Shown: positions 1 through 5,320 of the stretch, piece by piece
How positions within the stretch are numbered: the first letter of the stretch is position 1
Layout of the letters: each line of letters opens with the position of its first letter
Origin: Saprospiraceae bacterium
Lineage (GTDB): Bacteria; Bacteroidota; Bacteroidia; Chitinophagales; Saprospiraceae
Assembly (NCBI GenBank): GCA_025455635.1
Contig: JALOMF010000324.1
Coordinates: 1 to 5,320, forward strand
Reading direction: 5' to 3'
DNA length: 5,320 nucleotides
Made by a program: the position numbers and the translations under genes
The notes under the pieces: model-generated
What the model was told of the DNA's origin: nothing
The model's database searches: none
The model's input: the letters and a program-made list of their open reading frames with translations, nothing else

Positions 1-1183
1 GTTTATATTGCTCATAAAACCCAAGACCACGCGTGTAGTGCCCTGTCAGGTTGAGGTGCCAATTTTGACTAAGTTCTTGGTTATAAATAAGTTGCGCATG
101 GGTTTGACGATAGTTGTCCACCTCGTTATGGTATCCCCCAAAGCCAAAATCCATCCCCGCCGGATTGTACGTCCGCAACGAATCAACGCCCACATACTGC
201 GCTGGCACCCCGTACCAAGCCTGGTAAGTGACCTCGTGGCCATGTAGCAGCACACCCCGCAGCGTAAAGTTTTTGCCGATATAAGATGGTGAAAAATACA
301 ATGACTTCAAGTCCGAGCTGGCCCGGTCAATGTACCCGTCCGAGCCGATGATGCTGCCCCTAGCATCGAGGGTGAAGCCCGTTTTGTCCGTGCTGGCTTT
401 TTTGCCAAAAAGCCCAGAGCCGAGCCGGATGCTGGCCTTGCCCGTGTTGAACGAGCCGAAGGTGCCCGTGAACTCGCCGTAGGGAGCCAGTTCCAAGCCG
501 TCGGTGCTGAGGTTGATGGAGGCCCCGAAGGCCCCGCCGCCGTTGGTGGAGGTGCCCACGCCCCGCTGTATCTGGATGCTCTCGGTGGAGGCGGCCAGGT
601 CGGGCAGGTTCACCCAGAAGACGCCCTGCGACTCGGCGTCGTTGAGCGGCACGCCGTTGATGGTTACGTTGATGCGGTTGGCGTCGGTGCCCCGGATGCG
701 GATGCCCGTGTAGCCGATGCCCGCCCCGGCGTCGCTCGTGACCACCACCGATGGCGTGGCGTCGAGGAGGTAGGGCACGTCTTGGCCGAGGTTACGGGCT
801 TCGAGGTCGTCGCTGCCGACGTTGGTGTAGGTGAATGGCGCTTTTTCGCCGGCCCGCACTGCCGTCACGGTGAGTTCCTTCAGCAGGTTTGCCGAAGGCA
901 GCAGCCTGAATTCGAGGGCAGCGGCGGCGTCCGTGCTGACTTTTTGGGTCACTTCCTCGTAGCCCACGAAGCTGACCCGCAGGGTGTAACTGCCCGCCCG
1001 GTCGAGGTAGAGGGCGAAGGCTCCCTGCTCGTCGGCGACCGTGCCATCACGGGTTTCGAGGAGCCAGACAGTGGCGCCGGGGAGCGGTGTGCCCGCCTCG
1101 TCCATGATTTTGCCCACAATTTTTTGTGAAAAAACGAAGGTGGAAAGCAGCAGGGCCAAGCCTGCCATGAGTAACTTTTTCAT
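1..1183 (-). CDS. TonB-dependent outer-membrane receptor, probable thiamin uptake receptor (3' end beyond window)
   Basis: The first 394 residues are present; the gene runs off the left edge, and receptors of this family usually have about 700-850 residues. Residues 1-20 form a signal peptide (MKKLLMAGLALLLSTFVFSQ). Residues 21-95 match a carboxypeptidase-regulatory-like beta domain (GTPLPGATV, then SFVGYEE), usual in Bacteroidota receptors. A TonB-box-like stretch (ELTVTAV) lies near 103-109. The plug spans about 115-228, with IRIRGTDANRINVTINGVPL, NDAES, the RGVGTSTNGGGAFGASINLS end and the following barrel start. Such receptors sit in the outer membrane and import ligands using TonB-ExbBD energy. 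The start at 1183 is chosen because it begins a good signal peptide; an in-frame ATG at 1168 would shorten it. The TPP riboswitch in the leader points to thiamin, its phosphates or a pyrimidine precursor as ligand; this is inferred from regulation, not from the barrel. Codon usage changes sharply near residue 291. Family is near certain; substrate is likely. Confidence 0.95.
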   Translation of the reverse strand, partial: MKKLLMAGLALLLSTFVFSQKIVGKIMDEAGTPLPGATVWLLETRDGTVADEQGAFALYLDRAGSYTLRVSFVGYEEVTQKVSTDAAAALEFRLLPSANLLKELTVTAVRAGEKAPFTYTNVGSDDLEARNLGQDVPYLLDATPSVVVTSDAGAGIGYTGIRIRGTDANRINVTINGVPLNDAESQGVFWVNLPDLAASTESIQIQRGVGTSTNGGGAFGASINLSTDGLELAPYGEFTGTFGSFNTGKASIRLGSGLFGKKASTDKTGFTLDARGSIIGSDGYIDRASSDLKSLYFSPSYIGKNFTLRGVLLHGHEVTYQAWYGVPAQYVGVDSLRTYNPAGMDFGFGGYHNEVDNYRQTHAQLIYNQELSQNWHLNLTGHYTRGLGFYEQYK

Positions 1184-1184
1184 C

Positions 1185-1208
1185 GTGAAAAATTTTAGTG
1201 AAAAATTT
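1185..1208 (-). repeat. Tandem 11-nt A/T-rich repeat just before the receptor start codon
   Basis: The minus strand carries AAATTTTTCAC twice (1208-1198 and 1195-1185), separated by TA, with the second copy ending one base before the ATG. There is no Shine-Dalgarno sequence. An A/T-rich, unstructured stretch before the start is typical of Bacteroidota translation initiation, and this duplicated segment fills that place. The first copy also supplies the U-run of the hairpin upstream. Confidence 0.6.
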
Positions 1209-1232
1209 CCAGCTAGCAAGTTCGCTAGTTGG
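1201..1232 (-). terminator. Terminator-like hairpin in the receptor leader
   Basis: On the minus strand CCAACUAGC (1232-1224) and GCUAGCUGG (1217-1209) form a 9-position stem with one A-C mismatch around a 6-nt loop, followed by AAAUUUUU (1208-1201). It lies between the riboswitch and the start codon, where a regulated terminator would be expected. The stem is only moderately stable and three A residues separate it from the U-run, so a role in hiding the ribosome-binding region, about 26 nt from the AUG, is equally possible. Confidence 0.4.
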
Positions 1233-1255
1233 CACACGATGGGTTACCAATCATA

Positions 1256-1294
1256 AAATGAAGTGCTGCCGCAATGCAGGACCTTGCTTCATTT
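1256..1294 (-). promoter_or_regulatory. Alternative (anti-P1) hairpin of the riboswitch expression platform
   Basis: On the minus strand AAAUGAAG (1294-1287) can pair perfectly with CUUCAUUU (1263-1256), giving 8 bp. Inside it CUGC (1279-1276) pairs with GCAG (1269-1266) around a 6-nt loop. The upstream arm contains the whole 3' strand of aptamer helix P1 (1294-1289), so P1 and this hairpin exclude each other, as expected of a ligand-controlled switch. Without TPP this hairpin could form; with TPP, P1 holds the strand and frees CUUCAUUU. No U-run follows, so it is more likely an antiterminator or anti-sequestor than a terminator itself. The pairing is seen in sequence; the switching role is inferred. 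Confidence 0.65.
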
Positions 1295-1457
1295 CCCTAC
1301 CTGGCATTACCCGGGCAGGTTCGATGGGTATAATCTCAGCCAGAAAAAAGGAAATCGGGAAATTGAGAAATCGGGAAATTGAGCGACAATGCCTTATTAC
1401 CGCCCAATTTCCCAATTTCCTAATTTCTCAATTTCCCATTCGAGGCACCCCAAATGA
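1289..1457 (-). promoter_or_regulatory. TPP riboswitch aptamer (THI element) with enlarged P3 arm
   Basis: Read on the minus strand, the hallmarks of the thiamin pyrophosphate aptamer occur in the right order. P1 is UCAUUU (1457-1452) paired with AAAUGA (1294-1289), a perfect 6 bp. GGGGUGCC (1451-1444) follows, then a long P3 arm. Next is GGCUGAGAUUAUACCC (1341-1326), holding the CUGAGA motif that binds the pyrimidine ring, then GAACCUG and GGGUAAUGCCAGGUAGGGA, the pyrophosphate-sensing side. P2 pairs GGGU with ACCC. P5 has one apparent A-C mismatch (CCGG against CCAG). The element is 169 nt where about 100 is common, because P3 carries the inserted hairpin at 1350-1436. It lies about 105 nt upstream of the receptor start codon on the same strand, so TPP binding should reduce receptor synthesis. 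Identity is near certain; activity with the enlarged arm is inferred, since P3 length is known to vary in this class. Confidence 0.94.
1350..1436. repeat. Inverted repeat of degenerate 8-nt GGGAAATT units inside riboswitch P3
   Basis: Two 36-nt arms, 1350-1385 and 1401-1436, are inverted copies matching at 30 of 36 positions, with a 15-nt loop between (1386-1400). Each arm is about four tandem degenerate 8-nt units: GGGAAATT, GAGAAATT, AGGAAATT, and GGGAAATC variants. In the minus-strand RNA four of the six mismatches become G-U pairs, so 34 of 36 positions can pair. The hairpin sits exactly within the variable P3 arm of the TPP aptamer, between GCC (1446-1444) and GGC (1341-1339). It may be a short repetitive element that landed in a tolerant loop, or a local expansion. 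No transposase, terminal repeats or target duplication are visible. Confidence 0.9.
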
Positions 1458-1466
1458 GACGTGCGG

Positions 1467-1474
1467 CAAAGATA
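1467..1474 (-). promoter_or_regulatory. Putative -7 promoter box (TATCTTTG) for the riboswitch-receptor transcript
   Basis: The minus strand reads TATCTTTG, an exact match to the Bacteroidota primary-sigma -7 consensus TAnnTTTG. The predicted transcription start, several bases downstream, falls at about 1460, directly before the first base of riboswitch P1 at 1457, which strongly suits this position. No convincing -33 TTG lies 19-21 nt upstream; the only nearby TTGs are too close or too far. Other exact matches were not seen in the intergenic region on either strand. Confidence 0.6.
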
Positions 1475-1649
1475 GCAACTTGAATAGAAGCGCCCTTGAT
1501 TTGTCGCAAAATTGCATTTTCAAAACAAACAAAGATGTAGCTACAATTATTAAGAGGAGATTTGTCGGGGCAGCTGACTTATTTTTACCAATCATTTCCA
1601 AGTATGCCCCAAAACTCCCCTTCGAACCTATCAAACCAATCTGCCAGTA

Positions 1650-1672
1650 CCTGACGAATTCATCGGGTCAGG
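1650..1672 (+). repeat. Small inverted repeat upstream of the adhesin gene
   Basis: CCTGAC (1650-1655) and GTCAGG (1667-1672) are perfect 6-bp arms around an 11-nt centre that contains GAATTC. It lies 63 bp before the adhesin start codon. It could be an operator or a leader hairpin, but arms this short also arise by chance. Confidence 0.3.
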
Positions 1673-1691
1673 CAAAGCAATTTTCAAAACA

Positions 1692-1728
1692 ACTAATCAT
1701 TTTCATTGTCACAAGACACACTAATCAT
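1692..1728 (+). repeat. Direct repeat ACTAATCAT before the adhesin start
   Basis: The 9-nt sequence ACTAATCAT occurs at 1692-1700 and again at 1720-1728, with starts 28 nt apart. The second copy ends 7 nt before the ATG at 1736. The region between has no Shine-Dalgarno sequence. The copies could be a regulator binding site, or chance similarity in A/T-rich DNA. Confidence 0.3.
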
Positions 1729-1735
1729 CCTCTTT

Positions 1736-4700
1736 ATGAAGAAAAAACTCAACTCAGTTTATCTGCTCTTTGGCGTCCTGCTGGCCGCATTTTTCCAAAT
1801 GTCCAGCTCCAGCAACCCCAGCAATGGCTACACCGGCGCACCACCGAGCGGCAACACCTGCTCTAGCTCGCAGGGCGGCTGCCATGCAGGCCCCGCTGGC
1901 AGCGGAGCAGTCTCCATTGATGGTTTGCCATCTTCGGTAACACCACTCACGGTTTATCCCATTACGGTCACAATGGAGCGCAACAACGCATCGGTTTCGC
2001 TTGGCGGCTTCCAGCTGGTCGCCCAGTTGTCCAACAACGCCAATGCTGGCGTAATGAGCAACCCAGGCCCCAATACCACCATTCAGTTCACCGGAAACAA
2101 GTACTACGTTGAACATACCTCTGCGGCTGGCTTTTCGGGCGACATCATCACCTTCACCTGCGACTGGACTTCGCCAGCTACGGCCACAGGCCCCATCACC
2201 ATGTACGTTGCCGCAAATTTTGCCAACGGCAACGGCAGCACCAGCGGCGATGGCGTGGCTACTGCCACAGCTTCCACTACTTTGGCCAGCACAGGCGGCG
2301 TCATCGGCGTTACTGTCAATGGCACCAATGTCAGCTGTGCAGGCGGTAACAATGGCGCTGCCACAGCATTGGCCGCAGGCGGTGGAGGCGGCCCTTACAG
2401 TTTTGCTTGGTCAAATGGCGACAACGACGCAACCATTACTGGCCTCACCGCCGGAACCTACACCGTCACTGTCACCAACGCAGTGGGGGGCAATGGTACG
2501 GGTTCCGTGACCATCACACAGCCCTCCCCGCTCAACGTTAACATCACCAACCAAACCGATGTAGATTGCACCAACCCCATGGGGTCGGCTACTGCTCAAG
2601 CAAATGGTGGCGTAGGCAGCTACACCTATTTGTGGCCAAATGGGCAGACATCCCCCACGGCCATGCTGAGTCCAGGCACACACATCGTAACCGCCACAGA
2701 TGGCAATGGCTGCCAAGCCACTGCCAGCGTTAACATCATGTCGAATACAACAGCTCCCGTGGCCAACGCCGGGCAACCTGTTGGGTTGTCATGTGGCAGC
2801 GCTACGGCCAGCCTCAATGGAAGTGGTTCCTCGGTCGGCGCTGATTTTCAGTACCTCTGGACCACCATCAATGGCAATATCGTGAGCGGGGCAAACACCC
2901 TAAACCCAGTGGTCAACGAAACGGGCACTTACACGCTCACCGTCACCAACCTCAGCAACGGCTGCACGGCAAGCGACGAAACCACGGTAACTGGTAGCAC
3001 CTCCATTCCAAATTCAAACGCTGGGCCTGATGCGCTGCTAACCTGTGCCACGCCCCAACTGCAATTAAACGGCAGCCTGTCGTCAACAGGCACAGGTTTC
3101 AGCTACCTTTGGACGACCGCCAACGGCAATATCGTCAGCGGGGGCACCACCCTGACGCCTACCGTCAACCAGCCCGGCACCTACTGCCTCACAGTCACCA
3201 ACCTCAGCAATAGCTGCTCGGCCACCGACTGCGCCATCGTGACCAGCAACACGGCAGCGCCACTGGCAAACGCTGGAAGCGCCTCTTCGCTCACCTGCTC
3301 CGTTTCGCAAGTCACACTGAACGGCACGGCCTCCTCCCAAGGCAGCAATTTCAGCTACCAGTGGACGACCACCAACGGCAATATCGTCAGCGGCGCCACT
3401 ACCCTGAACCCCGTAGTCAGCATCGCTGCCACCTACACCCTCACCGTCACCAATGCCACAAACGGGTGTACCGACAGCGACAACGTCACCGTAACCACCA
3501 ACACCACGCCGCCAACCGCCAACGCTGGCCCCGACAAAGCTTTCACCTGCAACAGCAGCTCCGTCGTGCTGGACGGCTCCGGCTCCTCACAAGGGGGCAA
3601 TATCAGCTACCAGTGGAGTGGCCCCGGCATCGTTTCGGGAGGCAACACGCCCAACCCCACCGTGAACGTCCCCGGCAACTACAGCCTCCTCGTCACCAAC
3701 GCTGCCAACGGCTGCACCAGCACTGACGTCGCCATTGCCTCACAGCCGCCCACGCTTGTTGCTAGTATTTCCGCTTCGCAAAACGTGGCCTGCAACGGTA
3801 CCAACACGGGCAGCGCAACAGCTGCTGGAACGGGTGGCAACGGGGCTTTTACCTACCTCTGGTCAAACAGTGCCACCACTGCGCAAATCACGGGCATTGC
3901 CGCAGGCACCTACACCGTGACCGTGAAAGACGCCGACAATTGCACGGCTACAGCCAGCGTGACCATCACCCAGCCGCCCGTGCTGAACCCCAACGCTAGC
4001 GCCACGGGTGTGGCGGGCATCGGAATCAACAACGGAACCGCCACGGCCAGCCCCATGGGCGGTGTGCCTGGCTACACTTTTCTTTGGAACAATGCCTCCG
4101 GCGCAAACGTCGGCACCACCCCATCCATCATCAACCTCGCCCCTGGCAACTACACCGTTACCGTCACCGACGGCAACAACTGCACCGCTTCGCAAACCGT
4201 CACCGTGGCCAGCTTTAGCTGCGCTGGTTTTGGGGCAAACATGGCCTCCACCAACCCAAGTTGCAATGGCGGCAGCAACGGTACAGCCACGGCAACCCCA
4301 TCAGGCGGTGCATCGCCCTTTAATTATGTTTGGTCAACAGGCGCTACCACGAGCAGCATCAGCGGTTTGACGGCTGGCAGCTACACGGTCTCTGTCACTG
4401 ACCAAAGTGGCTGCGTGGTGACGGGCAACGTGTCGCTCGTTTCACCATCCGCTCTCAACCTTGCGGTGCAGCAGACGGCCATCCCATGCAATGGCAGCAA
4501 CTTGGCAGGCGCCACCGTGAATGTAACTGGCGGAACACCCGGCTATACCTACGTGTGGTCAAACGGCGGCACGGGGGCTTCGCAGAACAATTTGCCGGCA
4601 GGCAGCTACACCATCAGCGTCACAGATGCCAACGGCTGCACGGCCAACGTACAAGCCAGCCTCGTTGAGTTGCCAGCTTTGGCAGGCAACTTGACCGCCT

Positions 4701-5320
4701 CCGCAGAATCGGGGGTAAATGCCAATGACGGTACGGTTTCCGTGGCCATGACCGCCGGCATAGCGCCCTTCCAGTATGTTTGGACCAATGGCGCTACGAC
4801 ATCTGCCATCACCAACCTCCAGCCGGGCAACTATTGCGTGAGCGTGACCGATGCTTTTGGTTGCACGTTCACTGGCTGTGCAACCGTGGCTGCCTTTGGC
4901 TGCGCAGGCCAAGCACTATCAGTCACAGCTGGGAACGTAAGCTGTGCAGGCAGCAGCGACGGCACGGCACAGGTGTCGGCGACGGGCTTCCAGTCACCCA
5001 TCACCTATGCATGGGCAAACGCAGCGGGAAGCATCATCGGCACGGGCAGCGCTGTGGCCAACCTGGGCGGGGGCAGCTACTCCGTGAGCGTGTCGGGGGC
5101 CGATGGTTGCCAGTCCACGCAGGGTTTCACCATCACAGAACCGACAGCGCTTGCCATCAGTGTTTTGACCCAAAACAACATCGAATGCGCCGGCGAATTG
5201 GATGGCTCGCTGACCGTGGGCGGCACAGGTGGCACTCCAGGCTACGATTACGCTTGGTCAAATGGTGCCACCACACCGACCATTGCCGGGCTGGGCGCTG
5301 GCAGCTACACGGTGGTCGTG
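1736..5320 (+). CDS. Giant SprB-repeat surface/adhesin-like protein (C-terminus beyond window)
   Basis: One frame stays open for 1195 codons, from the ATG at 1736 to the right edge, without a stop or frameshift. Residues 1 to about 22 are a signal peptide (MKKKLNSVYLLFGVLLAAFF). Residues about 30-190 match a choice-of-anchor V (reelin-like) domain. Then come two SprB-type repeats (192-337), four Ig/PKD-like repeats (338-670) and seven SprB-type repeats (671-1195, the last incomplete), with the signature YxWSNGATTxxIxxLxAGxYTVxVTDxxGC. SprB is the mobile gliding adhesin of Flavobacterium, and proteins with these repeats are usually exported by the type IX secretion system and attached to, or released from, the cell surface. 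Adhesion is inferred from this architecture; no catalytic domain is visible. The type IX C-terminal signal is not in the window. Most repeats carry two cysteines that may form disulfides. No Shine-Dalgarno sequence precedes the start, which was chosen for the signal peptide. Confidence 0.93.
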   Translation, partial: MKKKLNSVYLLFGVLLAAFFQMSSSSNPSNGYTGAPPSGNTCSSSQGGCHAGPAGSGAVSIDGLPSSVTPLTVYPITVTMERNNASVSLGGFQLVAQLSNNANAGVMSNPGPNTTIQFTGNKYYVEHTSAAGFSGDIITFTCDWTSPATATGPITMYVAANFANGNGSTSGDGVATATASTTLASTGGVIGVTVNGTNVSCAGGNNGAATALAAGGGGGPYSFAWSNGDNDATITGLTAGTYTVTVTNAVGGNGTGSVTITQPSPLNVNITNQTDVDCTNPMGSATAQANGGVGSYTYLWPNGQTSPTAMLSPGTHIVTATDGNGCQATASVNIMSNTTAPVANAGQPVGLSCGSATASLNGSGSSVGADFQYLWTTINGNIVSGANTLNPVVNETGTYTLTVTNLSNGCTASDETTVTGSTSIPNSNAGPDALLTCATPQLQLNGSLSSTGTGFSYLWTTANGNIVSGGTTLTPTVNQPGTYCLTVTNLSNSCSATDCAIVTSNTAAPLANAGSASSLTCSVSQVTLNGTASSQGSNFSYQWTTTNGNIVSGATTLNPVVSIAATYTLTVTNATNGCTDSDNVTVTTNTTPPTANAGPDKAFTCNSSSVVLDGSGSSQGGNISYQWSGPGIVSGGNTPNPTVNVPGNYSLLVTNAANGCTSTDVAIASQPPTLVASISASQNVACNGTNTGSATAAGTGGNGAFTYLWSNSATTAQITGIAAGTYTVTVKDADNCTATASVTITQPPVLNPNASATGVAGIGINNGTATASPMGGVPGYTFLWNNASGANVGTTPSIINLAPGNYTVTVTDGNNCTASQTVTVASFSCAGFGANMASTNPSCNGGSNGTATATPSGGASPFNYVWSTGATTSSISGLTAGSYTVSVTDQSGCVVTGNVSLVSPSALNLAVQQTAIPCNGSNLAGATVNVTGGTPGYTYVWSNGGTGASQNNLPAGSYTISVTDANGCTANVQASLVELPALAGNLTASAESGVNANDGTVSVAMTAGIAPFQYVWTNGATTSAITNLQPGNYCVSVTDAFGCTFTGCATVAAFGCAGQALSVTAGNVSCAGSSDGTAQVSATGFQSPITYAWANAAGSIIGTGSAVANLGGGSYSVSVSGADGCQSTQGFTITEPTALAISVLTQNNIECAGELDGSLTVGGTGGTPGYDYAWSNGATTPTIAGLGAGSYTVVV
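1823..2299 (+). other. Choice-of-anchor V (reelin-like) domain of the adhesin
   Basis: Residues about 30-188. Family hallmarks are visible in order: GYTGAP near 31-36, a cysteine pair with CH (C42, C49-H50), SIDGLPSSVTPLTVYPITVTM, GFQLVAQL, KYYVEHTSAAGF, FTCDWTSP and YVAANFANGNGSTSGDGV. The family occurs at the N-terminus of secreted Bacteroidota proteins and is named for being found with various C-terminal anchoring signals; its ligand or role is not established. The cysteine pair is spaced C-x6-CH, whereas I recall C-x2-CH as usual for the family. Confidence 0.8.
2309..2746 (+). repeat. Two N-terminal SprB-type repeats (R1, R2)
   Basis: R1 covers residues 192-263 and R2 264-337. R1 has VSCAGGNNGAATA, then SFAWSNG and LTAGTYTVTVTN, ending VTITQP. 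R2 has VDCTNPMGSATA, TYLWPNGQT and ATDGNGC. R1 lacks the second cysteine (AVGGNGTGSV where NGC is usual), so its single cysteine has no partner within the repeat. The pair is separated from the rest of the SprB array by the Ig/PKD-like block. Confidence 0.85.
2747..3745 (+). repeat. Four Ig/PKD-like repeats (R3-R6), three with an exact 252-nt period
   Basis: R3 (residues 338-421), R4 (422-505), R5 (506-589) and R6 (590-670) share ANAGxxxxLTC, LNGSxSSxGxxFxYxWTT, NGNIVSG, TLxPxVN, GTYxLTVTN and NGC. R3, R4 and R5 are each exactly 84 codons: the NGNIVSG codons begin at 2870, 3122 and 3374. R6 is 81 codons, with SGPGIVSGG replacing the NGNIVSG loop. R4 and R5 are nearly identical over 33 nt (3110-3142 and 3362-3394, two differences), which points to fairly recent duplication or gene conversion. 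This fold family is structural and often found in adhesive surface proteins. Confidence 0.85.
3746..5320 (+). repeat. Seven C-terminal SprB-type repeats (R7-R13, last one partial)
   Basis: Approximate residues: R7 671-747, R8 748-827, R9 828-904, R10 905-980, R11 981-1054, R12 1055-1136, R13 1137-1195 (cut by the edge). Shared marks are CNGxxxGxATA, GGxPxYxYxWSNGATT, ITxLxAGxYTVxVTD, xGC and a closing ITQP-like linker. R8 and R11 lack the first cysteine and are followed by a linker with (S/A)F(S/G)CAG, so the array seems to repeat in blocks of three. DNA identity between units is low apart from short stretches, so most duplications are old. Confidence 0.85.

Larger units (their letters stand above)
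1475..1735. other. Intergenic region between the divergent genes
   Basis: About 260 bp with no credible gene, clearly more A/T-rich than the flanking coding DNA. It must contain the promoter of the plus-strand adhesin gene, but no exact TAnnTTTG was found on that strand; TTGATTTG at about 1496-1503 is one base off and would leave a leader of over 200 nt. Visible small structures are a 13-nt direct repeat ATTTTCAAAACAA (1516-1528 and 1680-1692), an 8-bp palindrome GTAGCTAC (about 1536-1543), an inverted repeat at 1650-1672 and the direct repeat ACTAATCAT close to the adhesin start. Confidence 0.6.

Noticed and set aside
782..1129. 115-codon plus-strand frame within the receptor gene
   Set aside because: Antisense shadow of a GC-rich coding region; the minus-strand frame gives an unmistakable receptor plug domain.
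1316..1341. rRNA, tRNA or cobalamin riboswitch for the conserved leader segment
   Set aside because: The CUGAGA, ACCUG and GGGUAAUGCC order with the matching P1 is specific to the TPP aptamer; no cobalamin B12-box or tRNA arms are present.
1350..1436. CRISPR array or transposon end suggested by the GGGAAATT units
   Set aside because: Units are only 8 nt, contiguous and inverted around a short loop; there are no spacers, transposase or target-site duplication.
1428..1634. 68-codon frame on the minus strand in the intergenic region
   Set aside because: It overlaps the riboswitch 5' part and promoter, has no recognisable domain or ribosome-binding context, and is short enough to occur by chance.
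1198..1866. 222-codon open frame on the plus strand
   Set aside because: It crosses the antisense of the riboswitch, the inverted repeat and the intergenic region, then overlaps the adhesin in another frame. The composition is not protein-like and no family is recognisable.
3361..3726. His/Arg/Gln-rich 121-codon plus-strand frame, and similar frames on both strands across 2100-4912
   Set aside because: These are out-of-frame readings of the repeat-coding DNA; the low-complexity composition is the expected result of shifting ACC/AAC/GGC-rich codons.

Overview
The window looks like chromosomal DNA of a member of the Bacteroidota, most likely from the Saprospiraceae/Chitinophagales side. The evidence is a TonB-dependent receptor with an N-terminal carboxypeptidase-regulatory-like domain, a Bacteroidota-type -7 promoter box (TAnnTTTG), no Shine-Dalgarno sequence before either gene, and a giant secreted protein made of a 'choice-of-anchor V' domain, SprB repeats and Ig/PKD-like repeats. 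The family and genus placement is inference.

Layout: two genes diverge from a roughly 550-bp intergenic region, and both run off the window. On the minus strand (1183 down to 1) lies the first 394 residues of a TonB-dependent outer-membrane receptor. Its long leader (about 1184-1460) holds a clear TPP (thiamin pyrophosphate) riboswitch aptamer at 1289-1457. Downstream of the aptamer come an alternative hairpin that competes with aptamer helix P1 and a terminator-like hairpin just before the start codon. A -7 promoter box at 1467-1474 would start transcription almost exactly at the aptamer's 5' end. The riboswitch makes this receptor a likely importer of thiamin or a thiamin precursor, repressed when TPP is plentiful.

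On the plus strand, 1736 to 5320 is one uninterrupted reading frame of 1195 codons with no stop before the window edge. It encodes a signal peptide, a choice-of-anchor V domain, two SprB-type repeats, four Ig/PKD-like repeats (three with an exact 252-nt period) and then seven more SprB-type repeats, the last one cut by the edge. This is a typical large cell-surface or secreted adhesin-like protein, probably exported by the type IX secretion system; the C-terminal sorting signal lies outside the window. The two genes show no evident functional link beyond both acting at the cell surface.

The most unusual element is inside the riboswitch. Helix P3 carries an insert of about 90 nt built from degenerate 8-nt GGGAAATT-like units in inverted orientation, which can fold into a 36-bp hairpin. 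It is placed so that the conserved aptamer core stays intact. No new multi-gene system is visible in this window.
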